Assembly: GCA_029582165.1 (NCBI GenBank)
Contig: CM055871.1
Span: forward strand, 4,099,501 to 4,163,500
Reading direction: 5' to 3'
Source: Portulaca oleracea
Taxonomy: Eukaryota > Streptophyta > Magnoliopsida > Caryophyllales > Portulacaceae
Length of the DNA: 64,000 nucleotides
Position 1 is the first letter of the stretch. Each line of letters opens with the position of its first letter. Shown here one piece after another: positions 22,061 through 31,560 of this stretch. A program made the translations under genes and the position numbers. The notes beneath the pieces were generated by a model that ran no database searches, was not told the origin of the DNA, and saw only the letters and a list, made by a program, of their open reading frames with translations.

Positions 22061-23272
22061 AAAGACCCTGGTTGCCCTACTATTTCCATAGTCATAGATG
22101 ACTAGACCATCTATAGAGCCTTATTGGATTTGGGTGCAAGTGTTAACCTACTTCCATATACTATGTATGAGAGGTTGGGGCTAGGAGCCTGGGACAATTG
22201 AAACCTACAAAGACCATTCTCTAGTTGGCTGATCGTGCTACTAGAACCTTTAGGGCTTTTATAGAGGATGTCTTGATTAAAGTGGAGGAGTTCATTGTTC
22301 CTGTGGACTTTGTTATTCTTGAGACTGAACCTGTTGTGAACGCTGAGACCTAGATACCCATCATCTTGGACCGACCGTTCCTAGCTACATCTGATGTTGT
22401 GATTCATTGTAGGAATGGTACGATGAAGTTGTCTTTTGTAAACATGACTATCAATCTGAACATTTTTAGCTTACAAAGACAACCTGTTGTGTTTGATGAT
22501 GTGTTTGATATTGCTAATTGGCTGTATTTGTATGATCATAATGAATTTGAAAATGATTGCATTTGCTATAATGAGATTTATTTCCTCTCCCCCGAGTCTT
22601 CTAACTCCCCTCCCTCTATGACACAAGATGCTTCCTCGTTAGAGCTCAAACCTTTGCCTGATTCCCTTAAGTATGCCTTTTTCGGTCCTAATGAGACTTT
22701 CCCTATGATTATTGCATCTGACTTGAGCCAACACCTAGAGGATAAGTTGATAAAAATACTTAAGGAGAACAAAGAGGCTATAGGGTTGACCTTAGGTGAC
22801 ATCAAAGGTATTAGCCCTTCTGTTGTCCAACATAGAATTCATCTTGAGGATGATGCTAAACCTTATAGAGACCTCCAAGGATGTTTGAACCTGACCATGC
22901 AAAAAGTCGTTAAGAAAGAGGTTATTAAGTGGTTAGATCATGGGATCATTTATCCCATTTATGATAATTCACAAAGAGAGAGCCGAACTGTTTCATGACA
23001 GACACATTCAAAGAAAAGGGTTTTTTCCAGGCCAGAAGGTGTTACTATATGACTCCAAGCTACACCTTTTTCCAAGTAACTTGAGATCTCGTCGGACAGG
23101 TCCTTATATTGTTTCTCATGTTTTTCCCCATGGTGCTATAGAAATACAAGATCCGACAACATATTCGCAGTTTAAAGTCAATGGTCAAAGGTTGAAGCCA
23201 TTTTTGGAGTTACCTGTTGAGGAAAGAGAAGTAGAGTGGCTGATGCTCTACAAACCAAAGTATGGAGACTGA
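22061..23272 (+). pseudogene. Athila-like pol with protease, truncated RT fused to integrase C-terminus
   Basis: Protease: DLGASVNLLPYTMYERLGL near 22125 (aspartyl motif in place of DLGASINLLP), and DRPFLATSDVVIH near 22370. RT fingers: SPSVVQHRIHLEDDAKPYRD to VVKKEVIKWLDHGIIYPI (ending about 22965). There the frame jumps to the integrase C-terminal part, FHDRHIQRKGFFPGQKVLLY then RTGPYIVSHVFPHGAIEIQD, ending in TGA at 23270. The RT palm (YVDD), RNase H and integrase core are absent, so this is an internal deletion derivative. Several in-frame stops are present. Confidence 0.85.
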
Positions 23273-23480
23273 TTACATGGAGATGATTGCTTGGATGTAT
23301 CCAACATTCAACCCGGTACTATTGTTCCTTTGTACATAACCTTATTTTTGTTTTTATTTGTTTTTCTATTTCTCTTTATTTCTCCTTAGTTTATTTTTCT
23401 TTATTTTATTTTCTTTTTGTGTGCACCATTCTTATGTTTTTTATGCAATAGGGACATTGCATCACTGTGTTTTGTTTCGA
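23273..23480. other. Truncated 3' side of the Athila-like element
   Basis: T-rich DNA. No matching 3' LTR is found before the next element. Confidence 0.4.
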
Positions 23481-24958
23481 AAAGGAGTCACCACCCGAAT
23501 TTTTAAAGGAAAAGCCAAGAAAAACTATAAAAGAAAACAAAGAAGACTCCGCCTGCCATAGTTATTAAAATCCAGATCCTGATTTACGATCCTACGATTT
23601 TATGGTCTAAAATCGTCCAAACGATTCTACAATTTACACACGATCCACGATCCTACATGGGCTAAATTTCGATCCTAACTTCCCCATAGTTTCGAGTTAG
23701 GATCCCGATTTTAATAACCTTGCCGCCTGCGAAACCCAAGAATGGATTCAGGGGTAAGGCTACGAACTCGAAAGGTAGAAACCTAAAGAGTTAGCGTCTC
23801 ACAAAAGGAAAGACTCTACTAAAAGTTATAAATGTGCTTTTGATAAAGTTTGGAAGGGAAATAAATAAGAATTTTATAACATTATTTCATTGATCATGCA
23901 ACATGAATTGTAAGAAAGAAAAAAAAAGGTACATATACAACACTTATTTACATTAAAGGAAAACACTTAAAGCTTACATTGTGCTTATTGAAGAAGAAAG
24001 CCTTTCCTAGCCTTGAAGTTGCTCGAAAATTCCACCTTGTAGTGACCTTAGATGCCTCCTCTCAAGATGCCAAAATAGTATAGAAAGAGAATATGGAAAT
24101 GGTAGGAAAAAGAATACTTTTTGTGGAGTTTTAGATAAGGGATGGATAGGATAGGGTTTGAGATTAGAAGTTTATGGTGACGAAGAAATAGAGATTAGGA
24201 TGGTAAAGAAAGATGAAAGATGATAGTAGAAAAGAGATTATGGGAGGAATGAAAGAATGAGAATGAATGAATGGATGAATGAATGAGGGAATGAGTTGGT
24301 GAATTAGTGAGATATTGAGTGAGAGATTAGAAGTGTAGGGGTAAGAATGATTGAATGATGGAGTGAGTTTGGCTTTGAGAGGAGTAGTATTTATAGGTGA
24401 AGGAGGCTTAGCATATACATGCACATACAATCACATTCATGCTCCCATGCAATCGGTGGTCAACTTGGCACATAACACTAGGTAGCAAAGGGGGGTGTCT
24501 TGAGTGGATGGCAATACGTGGTTAAATGAACCCACGTGTGGACGGTGCTCAAGTTTGATCGGCCGTTAGAGCGAGGGAGGATGTATTTGAGCTCGTCTAT
24601 GCACCCTTGGATGGTGATGTATGAATACATCCACCTTGGGAAGTGGTGTTTCACACTGGACGGTAATACCATTCTTTGCAAGCTTATTGAGGTGTTTTTG
24701 AGTTGTGAGGTTTTGAACTTATGACCGCCTTGCATGTGTTTACGTAACTCTGCATGGCTTGCATGGCTTGATTCTTTACATAAAAAATGTGCATGCAACT
24801 AGCTAACCTCACATGTGATCACGCATGTGGCTTTAAGCAAATAATGTACATGTAAAGTGCATGTATTCAGGCTTTACTTATCGACTTCTTCTTCTTTATT
24901 TCTGCTTCGTACTTATATAGATATGCTATATATTTATGTGCTAAAATCTGGTGTCTAT
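23480..24958 (-). mobile_element. Ogre/Tat-type LTR, minus orientation
   Basis: Read on the minus strand, the LTR starts near 24958 (TAGACACCAGATTTTAGCAC) and matches the + strand LTR at 26115 for about 300 bp (to about 24640). It then holds CCTATAAATACTACTCC (promoter, near 24390) and ends near 23495-23480, where CGGGTGGTGACTCC resembles the tRNA-Arg primer site of Ogre elements. An hAT MITE is inserted at 23557-23722. Boundaries below 24640 are inferred. Confidence 0.55.
23557..23722. mobile_element. hAT-type MITE, 166 bp
   Basis: Terminal repeats CATAGTTATTAAAATC and GATTTTAATAACCTTG are inverted. A perfect 8-bp target duplication, CCGCCTGC, flanks it (23549-23556 and 23723-23730), as for hAT. 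The interior has repeated ACGATCC-type words. Non-coding. Confidence 0.88.
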
Positions 24959-25260
24959 TTGGAAATGCTGAATTGTACAAGAAAAGATTCCTTTCCTTTA
25001 TTGAAGTCCGATCAGCCTAGGGAAGAAGGGAGTGTTTCTCTTTTCCTCATCTTTGCTTCCAAGAACCAAGAGTGCATATTTTTCAAGAAAAGGCACGACT
25101 AAGTGTGCGCAATGTAACGAAATGGGTCTTCTCAAGATTGAAGGATCAAGTCCCAAATTAAGAAGCATTTTCCAACGGTTATGCTAACGTTATCCTAGGT
25201 AAGTTATCCGGATCAAAATTTGAATTTCATGAGAACTGATAGAAAATGTTTGCACTGTGC
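24959..25260. other. Short unassigned stretch
   Basis: No gene seen. It lies between the minus-strand LTR and the 70-bp minisatellite, probably sequence of the Tat-type element. Confidence 0.35.
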
Positions 25261-25263
25261 AGG

Positions 25264-25780
25264 AAAATACGAGTCGTCGGCATCGAGTTCGACGAAATCT
25301 CAGGAATAAGAGCCATTGGCATTGCGTCCAATAAAGCTTCTTAGCATTGAATTGCCATCCAAATCAAACATCAAAATCAAAGCCACCGGCATCGTGTCAA
25401 GTGAATTCTCTTGGCATTGAATTGCCATCCAAATCAAACATCAAAATCAGAGCCATCGGCATCATGTCTAGTGAAGTCTCTTGGCATTGAATTGCCATCC
25501 AAATCAAACATCAAAATCAGAGCCATCGGCATCGTGTCCAGTGAAGTCTCTCGGCATTGAATTGCCATCAAACATAAAAATCAGAGCCACTGGCATCGTG
25601 TCTAGTGAAGTGTCTCGGCATTGAATTGCCATCAAAGTATCAAAGTCAAAACCCGAGCCATCGACATCGCGATCGATGAAGTCTCAACCCCGAGGGCCAT
25701 CGGCAGAGCATCGGTGAAGTCCCTCAGCATTGAATTGCCATTAAACATTAAACCCCTAGAGCCATCGACATCACGCCCGG
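25264..25780 (+). repeat. 70-bp minisatellite in the 3' untranslated region of a Tat/Ogre element
   Basis: GAATTGCCAT recurs at 25349, 25419, 25489 and 25559 (70-bp period), then at 25623 (64 bp) and 25732. Each unit also has GCCATCGGCATCGTGTC and AGTGAAGTCTC. It lies upstream of a polypurine tract and LTR start. Tandem repeats at this place are known for Tat/Ogre elements. Confidence 0.9.
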
Positions 25781-26100
25781 TGAAGTCTCCCCAACAAGTA
25801 GAGCGTCATTCTCACCTAAAATCATTGTGAAGGCACAAGTCGCCGACCGCGACACAGGACTTTAGCTTCCAAGTGTCAGCCTATACCTCTAAGTAGGGAC
25901 GTCGTCAACGTCCGAGATCACTTCAAAGTAGGGCATCATTCTCACCTGAGATCATCCTTTAAAGGCACGAGTCACCAATCATGACGTAGTACCCAACTTC
26001 CAAACGTCACCGCAGGCTTTGCACTCTACAAAGTCATATCACAACCGGTGTCATTCAAATCAGTACTACTTTGATTCCCTTCCTATCCAGCACTCAATCA
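25781..26100 (+). other. 3' untranslated region of the Tat/Ogre element, continued
   Basis: Diverged repeats of GTAG-GCGTCATTCTCACCT (near 25797 and 25925) and AAGTCGCC/GAGTCACC words suggest a second, larger tandem unit of about 128 bp. No coding exon. Confidence 0.45.
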
Positions 26101-26450
26101 AAGCGGGGGCTATCTGTAGACACTGGGTATTAGTACATAAAAATATAGCATAGATTATACAGTATGAAGAAGAAATAAAGAAGAAGAAGCCGAATAATAA
26201 AGCGTAAATACATGCACTTACATGTACATTGTTCGCTTAAAGCCGCATGCATGATCACATGTGAAGTTAACTACCTGCATGCACATTTTTTACGTAAGAA
26301 AGTAAGCCATACAAGCCATGCAAAGCTACGTAAACACATGCAAGGAGCTCACGATTCGAAGCTTCACAAAAGCACCTCAAAAACACCTAAAAAAGCTTGT
26401 GAAACGCAATTGCCGTCCATAGTGTGAATCACCAATTCCCAAGGCCAACT
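26101..26450 (+). mobile_element. Ogre/Tat 3' LTR start with polypurine tract, plus orientation
   Basis: Polypurine tract AAGCGGGGGC (26101-26110) is followed by the LTR start TGTAGACACTGGG at 26115. The LTR is the inverted counterpart of 24640-24958 (shared TACATGCACTTACATGTACA and GATCACATGTGA words). Similarity to the other copy fades after about 26446. Confidence 0.7.
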
Positions 26451-26700
26451 AATTTATCAGTTATCTCGTATTGTCCTTTATATCTGTGAAATTAATATCT
26501 TAACTAGAAAAGGGTTAAGAAACCTAGCGTCCTTTATCTCAAGTGTGCAGAAATTGTGATAACCCTAGTCACCCCCCTCTAGGGTTATTTCATTAGTGAC
26601 CCGCGCGTTCGAGGACTAACGACCCGGGAAGCGTTCCTGGTAACTATGAGTACAACTAATTTCATGAATTATACCAGCGGAGGCAAAAAAATTGGATAGC
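26451..26700. other. Unassigned DNA after the LTR fragment
   Basis: Nothing gene-like. It may be a continuation of the LTR or a different insertion. Confidence 0.3.
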
Positions 26701-27066
26701 CACAACAATCCTCCCGAGTTTCAAAGTGTGTTATCATATCTTATTCTTTTAACAACGACATCAAATTGAGTTTTGGCCATGATAATGAAAATCTAAATTG
26801 AAGCAAATGCTTAATCTTTTGCAGTCATCAATTGTGTCCATGTAGCTCTATCAAATCATTCACAATAAATAGTTAAAAAAATACTTATATTGACCCCAAT
26901 ATCAAACCTCAAAAGGAGAAGAGGTAGGTATACAGTTGTTGCTAAAAGAAAAATTATGTTGCTTAGCTTTGGGACAAACGTCACATATTTCATGGTTGTT
27001 CAAACCTACTTCATGTAACTAAGGAATGCCCTTCATTCTTCTTTTAGATATGTAACCTATTGTTTT
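26701..27066 (-). pseudogene. Copia pre-integrase/integrase zinc-binding fragment
   Basis: On the minus strand, NHEICDVCPKAKQHNFSF (about 27000-26940) has the CxxC and AK spacing of the copia pre-integrase/integrase HHCC region. It is followed by CIPTSSPFEV and then stops. The piece continues on the other side of the nested Cassandra. Confidence 0.6.
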
Positions 27067-27071
27067 GTGCC

Positions 27072-27793
27072 TGTAACATCCTGGGTATATGGTTAAAGTG
27101 TGGCTTAAAGGGATTGAAATGACTACTTATATCACCAAGGTGCACCTTCTTTTATGGTAGCTCATCCGTTGGGAACTCCTCGGTTAAGCGTGCTTGGCTG
27201 GGAGCAGTCTCAGGATGGGTGATCTCTTGGGAAGTTTTCTCAGGCAGTGTGTGAGCGAGGACGAAGCACACTGGAAAGACTCGGGGTGATTTGTTGGGTC
27301 AGTCAGCGATCCTTGAAGTCGTTATCAACAATGTCCGCGGCTTGGGAGGGGCCGGGGCGTCACAAATGGTATCAAAGATCACCCGCGACTGTGTGCTGCG
27401 CCAGTGGACGGGAGATCCATAGACAGTCACCTAGCGGGGCAAAGATTCTGGAATGGATTGTGGCACAATGAGGACATTGTGTGCTTAAGCGGGGGTGACT
27501 GTAACACCCCAGGTATGTGGTTAAAGTGTGGCTTAAAATGATTGAAATGACTACTTATATCACCAAGGTGCACCTTCTTTTATGGTAGCCCATACGTTGG
27601 GAAATTCTCAGTTAAACGTGTTTGGATGGGAGTAGTCTTAGGATGGGTGATCTCCTGGGAAGTTTTCCCAAGTAGTGTGTGAACGAGGACGAAACACGCT
27701 GGAAAGACTCGTAGTGATTTGTGGGGCCAGTCAACGATCCCTGAAGCAGTTATCGGTAATGACCGCGGCCCGGGGAGGGGCCAGGGCGTTACA
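27072..27793 (+). mobile_element. Complete Cassandra TRIM element with target duplication
   Basis: LTR 27072-27364 (TGTAACATCC to CGTCACA), internal region 27365-27499 (primer site TGGTATCAAAG; polypurine tract AAGCGGGGGTGAC), LTR 27500-27793 (TGTAACACCCC to CGTTACA). GTGCC flanks both ends (27067-27071 and 27794-27798). 5S-like sequence lies at about 27137-27253 and 27566-27682. It is inserted in a minus-strand copia relic. Confidence 0.95.
27500..27793 (+). repeat. Cassandra 3' LTR with 5S-like sequence
   Basis: 294 bp. Box A reads AGTTAAACGTGTTTGG, two changes from the array LTRs. Box C GGATGGGTGATCTCCTGGGA is nearly intact. Confidence 0.9.
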
Positions 27794-27798
27794 GTGCC

Positions 27799-28330
27799 AT
27801 GTGGTACTATTGACAGCTAAAGAAATCGAATTACAGTTAGTGGCCTTTGGGCTGTCATGTAAAGGAAGACAATGTGTAACCTAAGATTTTCGAATCTGTT
27901 GGACCAATTTGTCATCTACGTTCTACGATGTAGAACACACCATAGGCATCCCTACCAAGAATCAAAGGCATCATCACAGAAAGACCCTGTATAATGCACA
28001 TATATAGTCCCGGAAAAAATAACTTAACAGTTTAACTAACAACACAACGTTTTTGACTGAAATTAGATTAAACTTAAAGTAAGGGACTAAAAGAACATTG
28101 TCAACAAAAATACCATGATTAATGTATAATTTTCCAGAATAATTGATAGTAACTTTACGTCCATGTGGGAGAGTAATAGAGAGAGGCTTATTTTAAATCA
28201 GATTTATTGTTGCACATACGTACGGTAACTAGCCTTAGTGTCAAGGATTCAAATATTATGAGACACTAAGCAAGAATACTAGCTATTAGCATGAATAACA
28301 TTTGAAAAATATGAATGTAAGGAACCAGGA
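27799..28330 (-). mobile_element. Copia relic, degenerate middle part
   Basis: It lies between the gag piece (28332-28776) and the integrase piece (26701-27066) on the same strand, so it should hold the protease region. No intact motif could be read in it, and stops occur in all frames. Confidence 0.4.
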
Positions 28331-28331
28331 A

Positions 28332-28776
28332 TTAATAGACTACTGAGTATGACACTGAAGTATTTGAAGAATGTGTCGAGTCTGATCTTGATTGTGTTAG
28401 AACAAGCAAAGGCTGAGGCTCATCAACTTGTTGCATGCTGAGATTCATTGCAGATTTCTGGATCGTGCCTTGCATTGTGAGCCAATCCCTTTTGATATGA
28501 TTCTTGGTATTTAGCTGGTCTATTATGATTTCTGGAACGGTTGGGTGGATAACCCATCTACTTTCAACTGAAGCACTTCTCAATAGGATCACCTTTCTTC
28601 TTGCAATTTTCACAAAACACAACGTGCCTTCTATTATCCTCTTTCCTTGAATCACAACAATGAGTTCTCTTATATGGAACATTCTTGTTAGCATAGAAAG
28701 AATCACTTTCCATTAAAAGATAAGATGTATCTCTGCCCCGCCTTTGTTTTTCTCCTTGCATTAATATAGCATACAA
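28332..28776 (-). pseudogene. Copia gag fragment with altered zinc knuckle
   Basis: Minus-strand frames read MYAILMQGEKQRRGRDTSYL and then KRTHCCDSRKEDNRRHVVFC, a copia gag C-terminal part. The zinc knuckle CENCKKKGDPIEKC has Asp where CX2CX4HX4C needs His. A stop after FS and a frame change follow, then a second frame reads to 28332. It is a relic. Confidence 0.7.
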
Positions 28777-28917
28777 GAGGGCACAGGAGACATCATCAGG
28801 ATGTTGCCACCGGTAGTAGTATAGTTATTATTTATTTGTACTAGTGAAATTGTTAGGTTTGCATGCTCATTTACAACTATAAATTAGAATTAATGTACAT
28901 CCTCTAATTATAGGCAG
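28777..28917. other. Short intergenic or intronic stretch
   Basis: AT-rich; it would be intron sequence before the WAT1-like exon if the old gene extended left. Confidence 0.35.
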
Positions 28918-29428
28918 GAAAAGTTGGAATTTGACAACTGGCTTGGAAGAGCCAAACTACTGGGGACTGTTGTCACCGTAGGGGGTGCCATGGTCCTCAA
29001 TTTTTACAAGGGTCAGGCTTTCCATTTCAAAAAGGGCAACCCACTGTTCCCCGACATCCAACCCATAGATTCATTGGCAGTTTGAAGGCTAATCGAGTCC
29101 CATAAGCATAATAATTTTTTGGGATTCGTGCTTGCCTTCCTCAGTTTTGTTAGCTCTGCCTCGTCGTTGCTCTTTCTGGTATAAATTTTTCTAATTAACT
29201 TTTCAATTCTCTTAACGCTAGTAGTAGCACAAATTTACCATCTAACTTATGTTTTTTTTTTAAATATGAGGAATACATGTTGGATCAATATCCACACATG
29301 TTTGAGTATTGACACTGATTTCTGTCCTCACTGCTGTCTCGCCCGTCGCCTTCGCAGGCATCATGGACAGGGAGAGGCTCCAGTGGAAGCTGTATAGGAC
29401 ACAACAAACAACAATTCTGGTTTATTGC
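28918..29428 (+). pseudogene. WAT1-related (EamA/drug-metabolite transporter) pseudogene, two middle exons
   Basis: Exon 28918-29178 (CAG acceptor, GTATAA donor, 87 codons) reads WLGRAKLLGTVVTVGGAMVL then NFYKGQAFHF, the GQAKxxGTxxxxGGAxxxxxYKG segment of plant WAT1-related (nodulin-21) transporters. It continues HNNFLGFVLAFLSFVSS. A TGA at 29083-29085 interrupts it. A second exon, about 29271-29428 (GTAAGT donor), reads YMLDQYPHMF then, after a frameshift near 29306, [20 protein letters not shown] and ERLQWKL, the next part of the family. Family members sit in plasma or vacuolar membrane with ten helices; this copy cannot encode one. No other exons were found beside it. Confidence 0.8.
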
Positions 29429-29458
29429 GTAAGTAATCTTCATTTTCCTTTTTAAACG

Positions 29459-29527
29459 CATACATACATACATACATACATACATACATACATACATACA
29501 TACATACATACATACATACATACATAC
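29459..29527. repeat. (CATA)n microsatellite
   Basis: About 17 perfect CATA units, 30 bp after the last WAT1-like exon. The Met-Tyr-Val-Cys frames across it are repeat artefacts. Confidence 0.95.
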
Positions 29528-30309
29528 TAGTACTTAGACCTGTGCGTTGCACATGTGTTGCACGGGACGCAGATAAACCATACGTATTTTTGAAAATATT
29601 GTCGATATTATATTTAAAAGAATAAAGAAAAAATTAAGTAATAATAAAAAAAGAATAGTGTTCTTATTTAAAAGAATAAAAGGAAAAGAATAATGCATAT
29701 GGAAAAAGGAAAAGAAAAAAGAGTCATCAATGAAGTTGCCAGTTAAATTTCCAGCTTTTTATGAATTGAGATTATTAAGTTTAAGTTGTATGATTTACTT
29801 GTACATGTTTGTATCCATTATTGAATTTATGACATTGCATGGTTCAATAATGATATATATGTTTATTTATATAGATTATAATTTTATGATCATATGATAA
29901 GTTAGTAATATGTGTTATATTGTTTCATATGAGTACAAGTTGATTATGGTATCAGTGTTAGTGTATGAATTAATTAAGTGTTATATGTATTCTTCAAGTA
30001 TGCCTGTTCAAGTGCAAGTTTTGCTACAAGAAAGGAAATGTATATTTTGTGTACGTTTAAATTGGTATAAGTCCATGACTATATGTGCTAATATAGATGA
30101 ATTTAATTAAATTTAAAGTTGGCTATGTATATGATTAAGAATCTATGGTTATTTATTTGGATAAAGTCATGAAGAGATTATTTTCCATGACAACTTAATA
30201 AAGTTTATATTAAGGGTAAGATGTAATGGTTAATTACATGCTAAGATTAAACTTACAAGCTAATTATGGTTCCAATTTAAGCACATGGTTTAGTGTGATG
30301 TTAGTATTA
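29528..30309. other. AT-rich intergenic DNA
   Basis: Nothing recognised. Confidence 0.5.
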
Positions 30310-30690
30310 AGAAGCCTACAATATTGATTATTATACTAGCCTACAATATGATAGTTTAATCATGTCGATTGCTAGATAGTCTATAATATTGATTGTCAAG
30401 AGCGTACAATATGATAGTTTTATTACCGTACGCTGGTAAGCCAGGAATGCTTCCCCCCAAGATTCGAACCCTGGTGGGAGGGGAGAGAAGGTGGTGTTCC
30501 TTGCCACTAAGGCAAGGTCCCAATCGACATGATAATTTTATCTTATTGATTGCTAAGGCCTACAATATTAATTGATTGCCATAAGTCTACAATATGAAAA
30601 TTTATGTCATATTGATTGCAAGTAAAGTTTAAGTGTTCAAGTTCATTGCCTACAATATGATAGTTTAATCATATTGATTGCGAAAGTTAA
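30310..30690. repeat. Irregular minisatellite (CCTACAATATGATAGTTTAATCA-like) with SINE-like insertion
   Basis: CTACAATATGATAGTTTAAT and close variants occur at about 30342, 30403, 30585 and 30650, with TATTGATTG between them. The array is interrupted at about 30424-30527 by a tRNA-like block. Confidence 0.7.
30424..30527 (-). mobile_element. tRNA-related SINE-like sequence
   Basis: On the minus strand, GGTTCGAATCT (about 30466) matches a pol III B box, and CCTTAGTGGCAAGG about 45 bp upstream resembles an A-box region. No cloverleaf with intact stems can be built, so it is not a tRNA gene. Ends are approximate. Confidence 0.5.
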
Positions 30691-31560
30691 GTTTCTTACT
30701 TAATATCGAGTTGGAATACTATGGTTTAATTGTATGTATAGTGTCGATATATATAAGTACTCAAGTTTAATTTCCAAGTGTTATCTTTAAGGTTTAGGAA
30801 AAAACATTGAAATTAAGGGATTATTTTATCTAGTAATCCTCATTAGTTAAGGATGAAGTTTGTCATTATTTTCAAGTTGTTTGAGTAAGACCTTAGTGTA
30901 TCCTTTGATTAAAGGACAGAACAAGGACTTGGTGATAATATCAGATAATATTACCAAGGGAGATAGATATACGCTAGATTTTAACAAACATTAATAATAG
31001 TGCCTCTTTTAGATACTTGGCTTGATGTTAAGGTATCAGAGGGTGACACTTTTAGATAGTGTTTGTAAGAGCACAAATTCTAAACATTGTCCCAAGGATA
31101 AGTATTGTGCTTAAGCTGTAATGTTCAGGCGTTTAGAGGTAGAGATTTGACTCTTAATAGACTGACTAAGGACGTGGGCTCGATTACATGAGCATATAGG
31201 TTTTAGTCTACCTATGTGAGCAAGAGGCGTAGCCGCATCAAGGAGCTAATGGGCTTAGCTCTGATTTGATATAGGACACATGACGAATAACAGTGTCATA
31301 AGTTTTGAGGCTTCTTATTTGATTAATTTATATTAGTATGATGTATTCAAATGTTCAACAAGGGTGTGAAGTTCAATGCTTTGTCAACTATCACATTCAA
31401 ACATTTGTAATTATGTTCACTGCATGGAAGCACAATTAGCAAGAAACTATCTATGATGCATTGATGCTTACTCTCTTGTGTGTTTAAGTTGTGTGGTTGA
31501 ACATGTCTTGTTAGCAGAGGTGTCTTTGGAATATGAGTTAAGAATTCCATACACACGAAA
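30691..31560. other. Intergenic or decayed copia 5' region
   Basis: AAGGTATCAGAGG at about 31030 resembles a copia primer-binding site (TGGTATCAGAGC), but no LTR corresponding to 33337-33807 precedes it. No coding exon. Confidence 0.35.

Noticed and set aside
29285..29552. Met-Tyr-Val-Cys repeat protein
   Set aside because: It is the translation of the CATA microsatellite.
30424..30527. Functional tRNA gene
   Set aside because: Only the B box is convincing; the acceptor and anticodon stems cannot be paired.
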